A program made the position numbers and the translations under genes. The notes beneath the pieces are model-generated. The model was given only the letters and a program-made list of their open reading frames with translations, was not told the origin of the DNA and made no database searches. Of a DNA stretch of 51,217 nucleotides, positions 16,896 to 24,013 are shown piece by piece. The stretch is from NCBI GenBank assembly GCA_019637645.1, contig JAHBVH010000060.1, forward strand, positions 1 through 51,217, read 5' to 3'. This DNA comes from Caldilineaceae bacterium. GTDB lineage: Bacteria; Chloroflexota; Anaerolineae; Caldilineales; Caldilineaceae. How positions within the stretch are numbered: position 1 is the stretch's first letter; the number at the start of each line of letters is the position of its first letter.

Positions 16896-17918
16896 TCAGG
16901 CCGAGCGTGGTGCGGCGGTTGAATTGCGAATCACTAATTTCCCAGCCAAGAGGGGACGCGCGGGCGGCTTTTCTCCGGCCAACAGGCATAGCATCATCGC
17001 AACAGCCTGTTGGGCAATTTGGTCGGTTTGTTGGGCGATGGTGGTTAATGCGGGCGCGAAATAGGAGGCTAGCGCGATATTGTCGAAACCCAAAACTGAT
17101 AATTTCTCTGGGATCTGCACCCGCGCCGCGCTGGCCCGGTGGATCACACCGAGGGCCGTAATATCATCAAAGCAAAAAATAGCAGTAGGCGGGTGATCGA
17201 GGGTAAAGAGCTGCTCAAAGCCAGCCACACCACTATCGGGCGAGCTGGTTGTAGGGCGAATGACCAGCACTGGATCAAGCGTCAGCTTATGCTCTGCTAG
17301 GGCTTGTTCATACCCCGTCCGACGCTCGGTATCATCTTCACGCGCTTTGTGACTACCAATATAGGCAATGCGGGTATGACCAAGCGCGAGGAGGTAATTC
17401 ATCCCCAGGCGAGCGGCGGCAATATTATCCGTGCCCACAGTAAAGGGATATTGTTTGCGATTCACCAAAACCACAGGGACACCCATCTTCTCTAACATGG
17501 GCAGGGCGTCGTCATCCACCACCATATCCGGCACGATGATCCCATCGACCCGCTTATGACGCAGCTCGGTGATCGCGGCCAGCTCTTGTTGTGAATCGGC
17601 ATCACAGTTGACGAGGAGCAAGGTAAAGCCCATGGTCAGCACAATTTTGTCAATGGTACGGACTAATTCGGCAATGAAGGGGTCGGCAATATCCCGCACA
17701 ACTACCCCCAAGGTGTAGGTACGGCGGGTGGCTAGTCCCCGGGCAATGGCATTGGGCAAATAGCCCATCTCTTTGGCAAGTTGCTGGATCTGTTGGCGTG
17801 TTGCCAACTTGACGCGTGGACTATCGGCCAATGCACGCGAAACGGTTGAGAGGGAAACGCCCACGATATCGGCTAGATCCTGCATCGAAACTTCGGTAAC
17901 GACCTTATCTGAATCCAT
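16896..17918 (-). CDS. LacI family transcriptional regulator
   Basis: This 340-residue regulator has an N-terminal helix-turn-helix (MQDLADIVGVSLSTVSRALADSP, about residues 11-33), a hinge helix (YLPNAIARGLATRRT), and a periplasmic-binding-protein-like effector domain (about 65-335). Such proteins repress sugar-related operons until a sugar or cyclitol binds. Two identical ACAAGCGCTTGT palindromes lie upstream, one in its leader and one over its promoter, so it very probably represses itself. The aminotransferase follows in the same direction. The effector is unknown, although an amino-sugar or cyclitol would fit the neighbour. Confidence 0.93.
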   Translation of the reverse strand: MDSDKVVTEVSMQDLADIVGVSLSTVSRALADSPRVKLATRQQIQQLAKEMGYLPNAIARGLATRRTYTLGVVVRDIADPFIAELVRTIDKIVLTMGFTLLLVNCDADSQQELAAITELRHKRVDGIIVPDMVVDDDALPMLEKMGVPVVLVNRKQYPFTVGTDNIAAARLGMNYLLALGHTRIAYIGSHKAREDDTERRTGYEQALAEHKLTLDPVLVIRPTTSSPDSGVAGFEQLFTLDHPPTAIFCFDDITALGVIHRASAARVQIPEKLSVLGFDNIALASYFAPALTTIAQQTDQIAQQAVAMMLCLLAGEKPPARPLLAGKLVIRNSTAAPRSA

Positions 17919-17948
17919 ATCTATCCCTGTACAGATCTCACAGAAAAT

Positions 17949-17960
17949 ACAAGCGCTTGT
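17949..17960. promoter_or_regulatory. LacI-type operator O2
   Basis: ACAAGCGCTTGT is a perfect 12-bp palindrome with a central CpG, typical of LacI/GalR operators. It lies about 30 bp upstream of the lacI start codon, inside the predicted mRNA leader. An identical copy sits 196 bp away. Confidence 0.75.
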
Positions 17961-18130
17961 TTCTCACTTTATCACATGAGCGAGCAGGCATATCACACCA
18001 AGATCTGACTGGTTTTGCAAAAGCAGTCAGATCTTGACGGCTTCATCTCACAGAATAACAAAAACCATCCTCAACAAAGTAATAACTACGATAGAAATCA
18101 CACCTTCTCACTGGAATTTCAACATCTCCG

Positions 18131-18159
18131 AGTATACTAAAAATACAAGCGCTTGTCAA
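18131..18159 (-). promoter_or_regulatory. lacI promoter (consensus sigma-70 type)
   Basis: Read on the minus strand, TTGACA (18159-18154) is followed by exactly 17 bp and TATACT (18136-18131). This is close to the ideal vegetative promoter. The operator at 18145-18156 overlaps the -35 box and spacer, so bound repressor should block RNA polymerase. The transcript would start near 18124 and have a leader of about 200 nt. Confidence 0.75.
18145..18156. promoter_or_regulatory. LacI-type operator O1
   Basis: A second perfect ACAAGCGCTTGT palindrome. It overlaps the -35 element and spacer of the predicted lacI promoter. The centre-to-centre distance to O2 is 196 bp, compatible with a repression loop. 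Confidence 0.75.
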
Positions 18160-18190
18160 AGAGCTTTTTTTCATTCACTCATTTTGCACT

Positions 18191-18234
18191 GTTGACGCTC
18201 GCTTGACGGTCTGTTCACGTAGGGTTGACGGCCG
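18191..18234 (+). promoter_or_regulatory. Four tandem 11-bp repeats, PhoB/PhoP-like activator box
   Basis: Units GTTGACGCTCG, CTTGACGGTCT, GTTCACGTAGG and GTTGACGGCCG run head to tail without gaps, with a conserved TTSACG core at 18192, 18203, 18214 and 18225. An 11-bp direct-repeat ladder is the arrangement bound by OmpR/PhoB-class response regulators; the Streptomyces PhoP unit is also GTTCAC-based. The ladder lies 118 bp before the lipoprotein start. A weak -10 such as GGCTAT (18248-18253) is spaced from the last unit as in activator-dependent promoters. Confidence 0.6.
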
Positions 18235-18351
18235 TTGCATAAAGTAAGGCTATCCAACGTAGCCCTCAGTCACGAAGGTTACAGCAGATCGTCATCAGGA
18301 CAACCGTCACCGGTGGTCGGTGTCCTCCAGCAAGCAAGAAAGTAGCTTCTT

Positions 18352-20919
18352 ATGCATAACAACTACCTCACATCCGGCCTGAGTTTTGCTCGCTCCTGGC
18401 TGAGCGTTGGGCTTCTTATGATCGGCTTAGTCGCCCTAACCGCCTGTTCAACCGCCCCCCAGTCATTGGCCGGGGCGGCGATGGCCCAACCGGAACCGCC
18501 CCCGGCAGTTGCCCCTACCCACCAGACCGTTGCCCTGTCGGGATCGGCCAGCGCTACCCAGCAGAACCTGCCAACCTCGCTCACCGATGTGGTAGCCGTG
18601 GCCGCTGGCTCTGAGCACAGTGTGGCGCTCAAGCGCGATGGCACCGTAGCCAGTTGGGGCAAGACACCGCCCGCCCCCACCGGTCTTAACAACGTGGTAG
18701 CAATTGCCGCTGGTCGCTATGGCACGCTCGCCCTCAAAAACGATGGCACCTTGGTCGGCTGGGGGAGCGCGAACTTTGGCCAGTTGGACATTCCTGCCGG
18801 GTTAACCGGCGTGACGGCGATGGCGATGGGGGATATTCACAGTGTGGCCGTCAAGCAAGATGGCACGGTAGTGGTCTGGGGGCGCAGCCTCAATCCGCAA
18901 TTAAACCCGCCCGCCGGTTTGAGCGATGTGGTCGCTGTCTCGGCCAGTATGAACTATAATCTGGCGCTCAAACGGGATGGCACGGTGGTGGCGTGGGGTA
19001 GCAAGGGACTAGCCGGTTTGAATGTTCCCGCGGGACTAAGCAATGTCACCGCCATCGTAGCTGCCCAGTCGATCGCCTTGGCGTTGAAAAGTGATGGCAC
19101 GGTGGTAGCCTGGGGTTCGGACAATACGATGAAACCACCAGCAGGGTTGACCGACGTGGTCGCCATTGACGCCGACCAATATCAGGCCGTCGCCCTCAAG
19201 CGGGATGGGACGCTGGTCAAGTGGGGTTATCTCTATTTACAAGGTATCCCGAACTACATGCAAGGCGTAAGCGCCGTGGCGCTGGGCAATGAGCACATGA
19301 TCGCTGTCGTTCCTGACACCACTGCGCCGGAGACCTCGCTCAGCGGTGCGCCCGCTCAGTTAGGTCTCAACCCCAGTGTCTTTGGCCTGAGCGGGTGGGA
19401 TAATATCCCGCCGGGCATTGCAGCGCCTGCTCTGACCTTTGAGTGCAGCTTGGATGGCAGTGACTTTGCGCCTTGCACTTCGCCAGTCAGCTATAACAAC
19501 TTGGCACCCGGCAGCCACACCTTTGCCGTGCGCGCCAAGGATAACGCCGGGAATGTCGATGCCACGCCCCTCAGCTACAGTTGGGGGATCGCGGACTGCG
19601 CCGATCGCTATACTGTCACCAATCAAGCATCGCTCCAACTGGGGCTGGCCTGTTTCAAGCAACGCAGTACCCCAGGAATCTATACCCTTCACATCTTGAA
19701 CGATATCGGCTTGAACAGCACTCCAGTGATCGAAAACACCACCGCCAATGTCAGCCTGCTAATCGACGGCCAGGATCATGCGTGGGATGGACAGGGGCGT
19801 AGCTTGAATGGGTTACAGGTCAACCCTGGCACCACCGTGACAGTGCAACGCCTCACCATCCGCAACGCCAAAAGTCCAATCTACGATGCAGGTGGTCTCT
19901 TCAATCAAGGCACCCTCACATTGGAAACTGTAACAGTGGAAGGGAATTACTCATCTTCGTTTGGCGGCGGCATCGGCAACCACGGCACGTTGACCGTGCG
20001 CAACAGCACCATTCGCAATAACCGGGCCTTTGGCGGTGGCGGTGGCATCGGCAACTCGAAGGGTACGACAACAATTGAGGATAGTGTGATCATTGAGAAC
20101 CGTGCCGCAGGTGCTGGTGGTCTGTATAATATGAATTACGGAACGACAACGCTACGCAATGTGCTCTTTAGCGGCAACAGCTCGACTGAGATCATCAATG
20201 TCACAGGCAGCACAATCAATGGTGCGCCCACCTATGCCCCCATTTGCTACTGGGTGGAAAATTATCAAACGGGACAAGTGTTGACGGTGCCAAACCAGAG
20301 CAACACGCCCGGTACCGCCCTGGTGGCGTCGGGCAAACAGATCCCGACCACTGGCGAGCAATTGTGGGTGCGGCAAGGAAATGCCTTGATCAGCCTGCCG
20401 ACCGGGCAATGGCTTACCGTAGGGGAAGCCGCTAATGGAGTGACCCCTGCGGTGATCCAACCCCAGATGCCAGGGGCAGCCAACCAATCTTGGGTCATTC
20501 CTTGGTATGGCGATGGTGCCTATAGCTTCGGTCGGCAAATGCTGGATAGCTACACCCTCGCGCCGATTGATCAAACTACAGAACAAACGCCAGTCGTCCT
20601 CCGCCACCCAGACGACTTCCGCTATAACAACTACCAAAATAAACGCAACAAGTGGTGGTTACGCCAAGCGCCGCCCATGGATTGCCTAGCCGCCAAACCG
20701 GTGAGCGCCGCCAATGCCGAGAGCACCCCGGCCATCAGCGAAATCGAAGCACCCCTGTCGCTCGAGGAGCCTTCACCGGAGTTGCTGGAGCAGTTCAATG
20801 CCATGCCGCAGCCAGAAACCCTTATGGGGGAAGAGACGAATGTCCTAAGCACGGAACAGCCTGCGGATGAAAATGCGGTACAAGCGGCGCGCATCTTCCT
20901 GCCGCTTATACAGAAGTAG
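18352..20919 (+). CDS. RCC1-repeat and beta-helix surface lipoprotein
   Basis: This 855-residue exported lipoprotein has a signal peptide ending in the lipobox LTAC (Cys32). Seven RCC1/BNR-like repeats (about residues 78-325) share the pattern VVAVAAG...VALKRDGTVVAWG and should form a beta-propeller. Next come a TAPETSLSG linker with an Ig-like domain (about 325-410; LAPGSHTFAVRAKDNAGN), a right-handed beta-helix (about 475-620; repeated NQGTLTLE/NHGTLTVRNSTIRNN) and a region with a possible ricin-like fold (about 625-770). The Pro/Glu-rich tail ends in ARIFLPLIQK, a hydrophobic-basic C-terminus that recurs on Chloroflexota exported proteins. Function is unknown; a surface adhesin or carbohydrate-binding role is plausible. 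Confidence 0.82.
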   Translation: MHNNYLTSGLSFARSWLSVGLLMIGLVALTACSTAPQSLAGAAMAQPEPPPAVAPTHQTVALSGSASATQQNLPTSLTDVVAVAAGSEHSVALKRDGTVASWGKTPPAPTGLNNVVAIAAGRYGTLALKNDGTLVGWGSANFGQLDIPAGLTGVTAMAMGDIHSVAVKQDGTVVVWGRSLNPQLNPPAGLSDVVAVSASMNYNLALKRDGTVVAWGSKGLAGLNVPAGLSNVTAIVAAQSIALALKSDGTVVAWGSDNTMKPPAGLTDVVAIDADQYQAVALKRDGTLVKWGYLYLQGIPNYMQGVSAVALGNEHMIAVVPDTTAPETSLSGAPAQLGLNPSVFGLSGWDNIPPGIAAPALTFECSLDGSDFAPCTSPVSYNNLAPGSHTFAVRAKDNAGNVDATPLSYSWGIADCADRYTVTNQASLQLGLACFKQRSTPGIYTLHILNDIGLNSTPVIENTTANVSLLIDGQDHAWDGQGRSLNGLQVNPGTTVTVQRLTIRNAKSPIYDAGGLFNQGTLTLETVTVEGNYSSSFGGGIGNHGTLTVRNSTIRNNRAFGGGGGIGNSKGTTTIEDSVIIENRAAGAGGLYNMNYGTTTLRNVLFSGNSSTEIINVTGSTINGAPTYAPICYWVENYQTGQVLTVPNQSNTPGTALVASGKQIPTTGEQLWVRQGNALISLPTGQWLTVGEAANGVTPAVIQPQMPGAANQSWVIPWYGDGAYSFGRQMLDSYTLAPIDQTTEQTPVVLRHPDDFRYNNYQNKRNKWWLRQAPPMDCLAAKPVSAANAESTPAISEIEAPLSLEEPSPELLEQFNAMPQPETLMGEETNVLSTEQPADENAVQAARIFLPLIQK

Positions 20920-20961
20920 TAGAGCGTAGATGAGCCGCAAAGAATAATCAGTGTTTAGCCC

Positions 20962-20999
20962 AGCGAGGAACTGTGTACAGCAGTTCCTCGCTTTGTTTT
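20962..20999 (+). terminator. Rho-independent terminator of the lipoprotein gene
   Basis: The stem AGCGAGGAACTG (20962-20973) pairs perfectly with CAGTTCCTCGCT (20981-20992) around a 7-base loop and is followed by TTGTTTT. It lies about 40 bp after the stop codon. Confidence 0.85.
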
Positions 21000-21324
21000 A
21001 GCAATCCTGGAAGCACATAGGAAAAAGAGGAAAGCGACAATCCTCTTTGTGGCGCTGCACCACATATGAACCACGTTTGATCCACAGCCCCAGTCTAATG
21101 TTCTATATACCAGAAAATTCTCCTTGCTGGCACGTACTATTCGCGAACGGCAATGGCAGATAGGCCGTGGGGCTCGCCATAGCAGGTAGATCAGCAACTA
21201 TCGGATCCCCCGAGCCATGGCTTAGTGCCGCCTCACCCTGGGACGGCTAGCGCGATCAAGCGTGTGCGCACCAAGAAAGCCGTTATTTACTTTGTTTGTC
21301 GGCCTGACCCACATTGAGGCCACC

Positions 21325-21373
21325 TTGAAGCCACGTAAGGCTGCTAAAGTATAAGTTGTATCAGCCTGATACA
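21325..21373 (+). promoter_or_regulatory. Candidate cluster promoter with 17-bp palindromic operator
   Basis: TTGAAG (21325-21330) and TATAAG (21350-21355) form a possible promoter with a long 19-bp spacer. TGTATCAG-C-CTGATACA at 21357-21373 is a perfect palindrome placed over the expected transcription start, where a repressor would act. It lies about 50 bp before the 73-aa peptide gene that heads the biosynthetic cluster. No regulator gene is encoded within the cluster. Confidence 0.5.
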
Positions 21374-21424
21374 TACGTAAGAGTAGGCAATTATCAAGTT
21401 TTCTGTATGAAGAAAGGACGCACG

Positions 21425-21646
21425 ATGAAACACGTGACACTTCTCTCAACCCCCGAGCAGCGCAATTCGTCACCCCGAATGGTTGCGCCTGTCGGTGGTT
21501 TAACCGTCCGCACCAACCTACGGGCCGGATCAGCGCTAGACGACTTGGGTGCCAAAGCGCAGGAATTGTGGAACAGCCTGACCAGCGCTCTAAGTAGTTT
21601 AACCAGTGATGCTACTACTACCACCACCACTACACCCCAAAGCTGA
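21425..21646 (+). CDS. Small Thr-tailed peptide of unknown function
   Basis: This 73-residue protein starts at ATG 21425 with AGAAAGGA six bases upstream; an in-frame ATG at 21407 is a weaker alternative. The N-terminal third is polar (STPEQRN), the middle reads VGGLTVRTNLRAG, an amphipathic stretch follows (SALDDLGAKAQELWNSL), and the end is a run of seven threonines before PQS. There is no signal peptide and no cysteine. The leader-like front, the Gly-Gly at 24-25 and the low-complexity Thr end recall ribosomal peptide precursors, but no lanthionine, radical-SAM or YcaO enzyme is nearby. It precedes queD by 214 bp. I do not recognise the family. Confidence 0.55.
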   Translation: MKHVTLLSTPEQRNSSPRMVAPVGGLTVRTNLRAGSALDDLGAKAQELWNSLTSALSSLTSDATTTTTTTPQS

Positions 21647-21688
21647 TCGCCCTCGCGCTTAGCATCATTCAAGAAAATTTATTGGCGA

Positions 21689-21751
21689 CAGGCTTCAGGT
21701 TTCAGGGACAAAGAAAACGATAGCCAATGCTAGCCTGAAACTTGAAACCTG
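21689..21751. repeat. Imperfect inverted repeat between peptide gene and queD
   Basis: Arms at 21689-21706 (CAGGCTTCAGGTTTCAGG) and 21734-21751 pair at about 16 of 18 positions around a 27-base loop. The arm is built from a CAGGTTT simple repeat. It could act as a weak terminator or processing site between the peptide gene and queD. Confidence 0.45.
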
Positions 21752-21860
21752 GGGCCTATCCCCTGAACAATGCTGCACAGAGTGCGCAGATATTGCGCGT
21801 CCAAGATCCGTGCAGGCGCCCAATGACCATAGGAGCTAACCATCTGTAAGCGTGGACCTC

Positions 21861-22217
21861 ATGTACATCATTAGCAAACAATTTCATTTTAGTGCGAGCC
21901 ATCAATTGATCGGTTTGCCCCCCGAACATCAATGTGCCCGCTTGCACGGTCACAACTATATTGTGGAAGTCGTTTTACAAGCCGAATACCTGAATCAACA
22001 CTCTTTTGTCGTAGATTATGGCGAGCTCTCTCCCCTCAAGCACTATATCGACACGCGGTTTGATCATCGCCATCTTAACGATGTGTGCCATTTTCAAACA
22101 ACGGCGGAAAACCTAGCCAAACATCTCTTTGACTTTTGCAAAGCGCAGTGGCCCGAAACCGTGGCCGTACGTGTGAGCGAAACCGCAAAAACCTGGGCAA
22201 CCTACCGAGAGGATTAA
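21861..22217 (+). CDS. queD: QueD / 6-pyruvoyltetrahydropterin synthase family enzyme
   Basis: This 118-residue T-fold enzyme carries the zinc-binding FSASHQL and LHGHNY motifs. The catalytic Cys is four residues before the HGH (QCARLHGHNY), the QueD type. FVVDYGEL and FDHRHLN (catalytic Asp-His region) are also present, and the substrate-binding Glu lies near the C-terminus in VRVSETAKTWATY. It converts dihydroneopterin triphosphate to 6-carboxytetrahydropterin (QueD) or 6-pyruvoyltetrahydropterin. I prefer ATG 21861; GTG 21852 is in frame. folE follows after 2 bp, so the two consecutive pterin enzymes are co-transcribed. It may serve queuosine synthesis or the adjacent cluster. Confidence 0.88.
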   Translation: MYIISKQFHFSASHQLIGLPPEHQCARLHGHNYIVEVVLQAEYLNQHSFVVDYGELSPLKHYIDTRFDHRHLNDVCHFQTTAENLAKHLFDFCKAQWPETVAVRVSETAKTWATYRED

Positions 22218-22219
22218 AG

Positions 22220-22777
22220 ATGGTCGACTATCAAAAGCTATTAGACATTGGCCGCGAGTTGCTGGTTGCCATTGGCGAAGATCCCGAGCGCGAAGGCATT
22301 AAGGAGACGCCACGGCGTTTTGCCTCCTATTGGCGCGAATTTATTGACCACGACGGTGGCAACATCGAAGTTGATTTTGACCTCATCGATGCCGATCAAT
22401 TTGTGGTCGTCTCGGGCATCCGGGTTTGGTCCATGTGCGAACATCATCTGCTGCCTTTCTGGTGCGATGTCTCCATCGGCTATATCCCCGACAGCAAATT
22501 ATTGGGCCTCTCCAAATTTGCCCGCATTGCCCACCAATTTGCCCACAAACCCCAGATCCAAGAACGGCTTGTCCACGAGATCGCCGCTGAGGTCACACGC
22601 GTGACCCATACCGATAACGTTATGGTCTTGGCAACCGGCGAACATCTCTGCATGAAGATGCGTGGCGTCAAGTCGTCGGGACAGATGACCACCATGGCTG
22701 CGAAAGGGGTCTTTAGCAAAGACGCCACAATCCGCGCCGAATTTATTCAGATTATCAATCAAAACCTCAGGGCATAG
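22220..22777 (+). CDS. folE: GTP cyclohydrolase I
   Basis: This 185-residue enzyme opens GTP and recyclises it to 7,8-dihydroneopterin triphosphate. It has ETPRRFA, the zinc-site [25 protein letters not shown] and the second zinc Cys in [15 protein letters not shown]. The start is ATG 22220 just after the queD stop, with GAGGATTAAAG upstream. An open frame extends to 22136, but the added residues overlap queD and do not match the family. Its product feeds the preceding QueD-type enzyme directly. The next gene starts 5 bp after its stop. Confidence 0.94.
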   Translation: MVDYQKLLDIGRELLVAIGEDPEREGIKETPRRFASYWREFIDHDGGNIEVDFDLIDADQFVVVSGIRVWSMCEHHLLPFWCDVSIGYIPDSKLLGLSKFARIAHQFAHKPQIQERLVHEIAAEVTRVTHTDNVMVLATGEHLCMKMRGVKSSGQMTTMAAKGVFSKDATIRAEFIQIINQNLRA

Positions 22778-22782
22778 GCTTC

Positions 22783-23928
22783 ATGATTGGCTTTCAGCTC
22801 AGCGAAGAACAAGCACAACTCTGTCAAGTGGCGCGCCAATTTGCCACCGCCGAGATCCGCGCGGCCGCGGCAGCGTATGACGAGCATGAAGAGACGCCCT
22901 GGCCGGTGCTCAAAAAGGCGGCCCAAATGGGGCTGACCACCTATCGCTACCCCGAGCGCTATGGCGGCGGCGGGATCGAAAGTCTGGTCACGGCGTGCCT
23001 GATTACCGAAGAGTTGAGTTGGGGTTGCGCCGGGATTGCCAATGTGCTCTTAGGCTGTGACACCGTGGCCCTGCCCCTGTTGTTGACAGGCACCGCAGCC
23101 CAAAAAGAACGCTATCTCCCGTGGCTATGCGATACCCGCCAGACCAAACTCTGTGCCTTTGCCCTCACCGAAGCAGAAGCCGGTTCCGATGTGACCGCCA
23201 TCCGCACCACAGCAAAACGGGAAGGTGATAGCTATCTGCTCAACGGCCAAAAGCGCTACATCACCTTTGGCGGCATTGCCGACCTTTATTTGGTCTTTGC
23301 CAAAGTTGAAACGGCTGGCATCACCGCCTTTCTGGTGGAGAAGAACACCCCCGGGCTCACCGCGGGAAAGAACGAGCGCAAGCTGGGCATGCGCGCCTCG
23401 GCGACCTGCGATGTGTTGCTCGAAAATGTCCGGGTGCCAGCGGAAAATCGGCTGGGGCAGGAAGGCCAAGGGTTTTACATTGCCATGAAAACCTTTGAGT
23501 ACAATCGGCCCCTCATCGCCAGCTTGGCCTTGGGCGTGGCGCGGGCCGCGTATGAATATGCCCTGGCCTATGCCAAGCAGCGGGTTCAATTTAACAAGCC
23601 GATCATCGCCAACCAGGCCATCAGCTTTCTGTTAGCCGATATGGCGACGGAGATCGAAGCGGCACGCCTCCTCATCTGGAAAGCGGCTTGGTTGATCGAC
23701 CAAGGGCAGAGCGCCAATGCCCCAGCCAGTATGGCCAAAGCCTATGCCGCCGATCTGGCGATGCAGGTGACGACCGATGCCGTACAGATCTTGGGCGGCA
23801 ATGGCCTGATGCGTGACTATCCGGTGGAGAAGTGGATGCGCGATGCCAAGATCCTCCAAATTGTCGAAGGCACTAGCCAGATTCAGCGCATGATTATTGC
23901 CCAACTCTTGGCCGTGGGCCAGCCATAA
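22783..23928 (+). CDS. Acyl-CoA dehydrogenase family flavoenzyme
   Basis: This 381-residue protein has the three ACAD domains: an N-terminal helical part ([15 protein letters not shown]), a middle beta-barrel ([21 protein letters not shown]), and a C-terminal FAD-binding helical domain. [12 protein letters not shown] and [23 protein letters not shown] are present, and the catalytic Glu lies in [11 protein letters not shown]. It should introduce an alpha,beta double bond into a thioester or oxidise a related C-C/C-N bond. It starts 5 bp after folE and stands just before NRPS-1. In clusters such as pyoluteorin an ACAD relative oxidises carrier-bound proline to pyrrole, so it may act on the NRPS-1 carrier. 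A plain fatty-acid role is the alternative. Confidence 0.9.
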   Translation: MIGFQLSEEQAQLCQVARQFATAEIRAAAAAYDEHEETPWPVLKKAAQMGLTTYRYPERYGGGGIESLVTACLITEELSWGCAGIANVLLGCDTVALPLLLTGTAAQKERYLPWLCDTRQTKLCAFALTEAEAGSDVTAIRTTAKREGDSYLLNGQKRYITFGGIADLYLVFAKVETAGITAFLVEKNTPGLTAGKNERKLGMRASATCDVLLENVRVPAENRLGQEGQGFYIAMKTFEYNRPLIASLALGVARAAYEYALAYAKQRVQFNKPIIANQAISFLLADMATEIEAARLLIWKAAWLIDQGQSANAPASMAKAYAADLAMQVTTDAVQILGGNGLMRDYPVEKWMRDAKILQIVEGTSQIQRMIIAQLLAVGQP

Positions 23929-24013
23929 AACCGGCGCGCCGGTCAGGCTACCCATATTAACTATACTCATTGCTGCACCTATTCTTGTGAAATGATCGCA
24001 GGGGACGAACTAC

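Larger units (their letters stand above)
17919..18351. other. Regulatory region between lacI and the RCC1 lipoprotein gene
   Basis: This 433-bp divergent intergenic region holds two LacI-type operators, a strong minus-strand promoter and four tandem 11-bp repeats, each listed separately. No open frame of interest is present. Confidence 0.6.
20920..21424. other. Intergenic region before the biosynthetic cluster
   Basis: The first 80 bp hold the terminator of the lipoprotein gene. The last 100 bp hold the promoter and palindrome of the small peptide gene. The part between (about 21000-21300) shows no recognisable gene or RNA. Confidence 0.5.

Noticed and set aside
21394..21672. Minus-strand frame with a run of valines opposite the small peptide gene
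   Set aside because: The hydrophobic run is simply the reverse of the threonine codon run in the plus-strand peptide.
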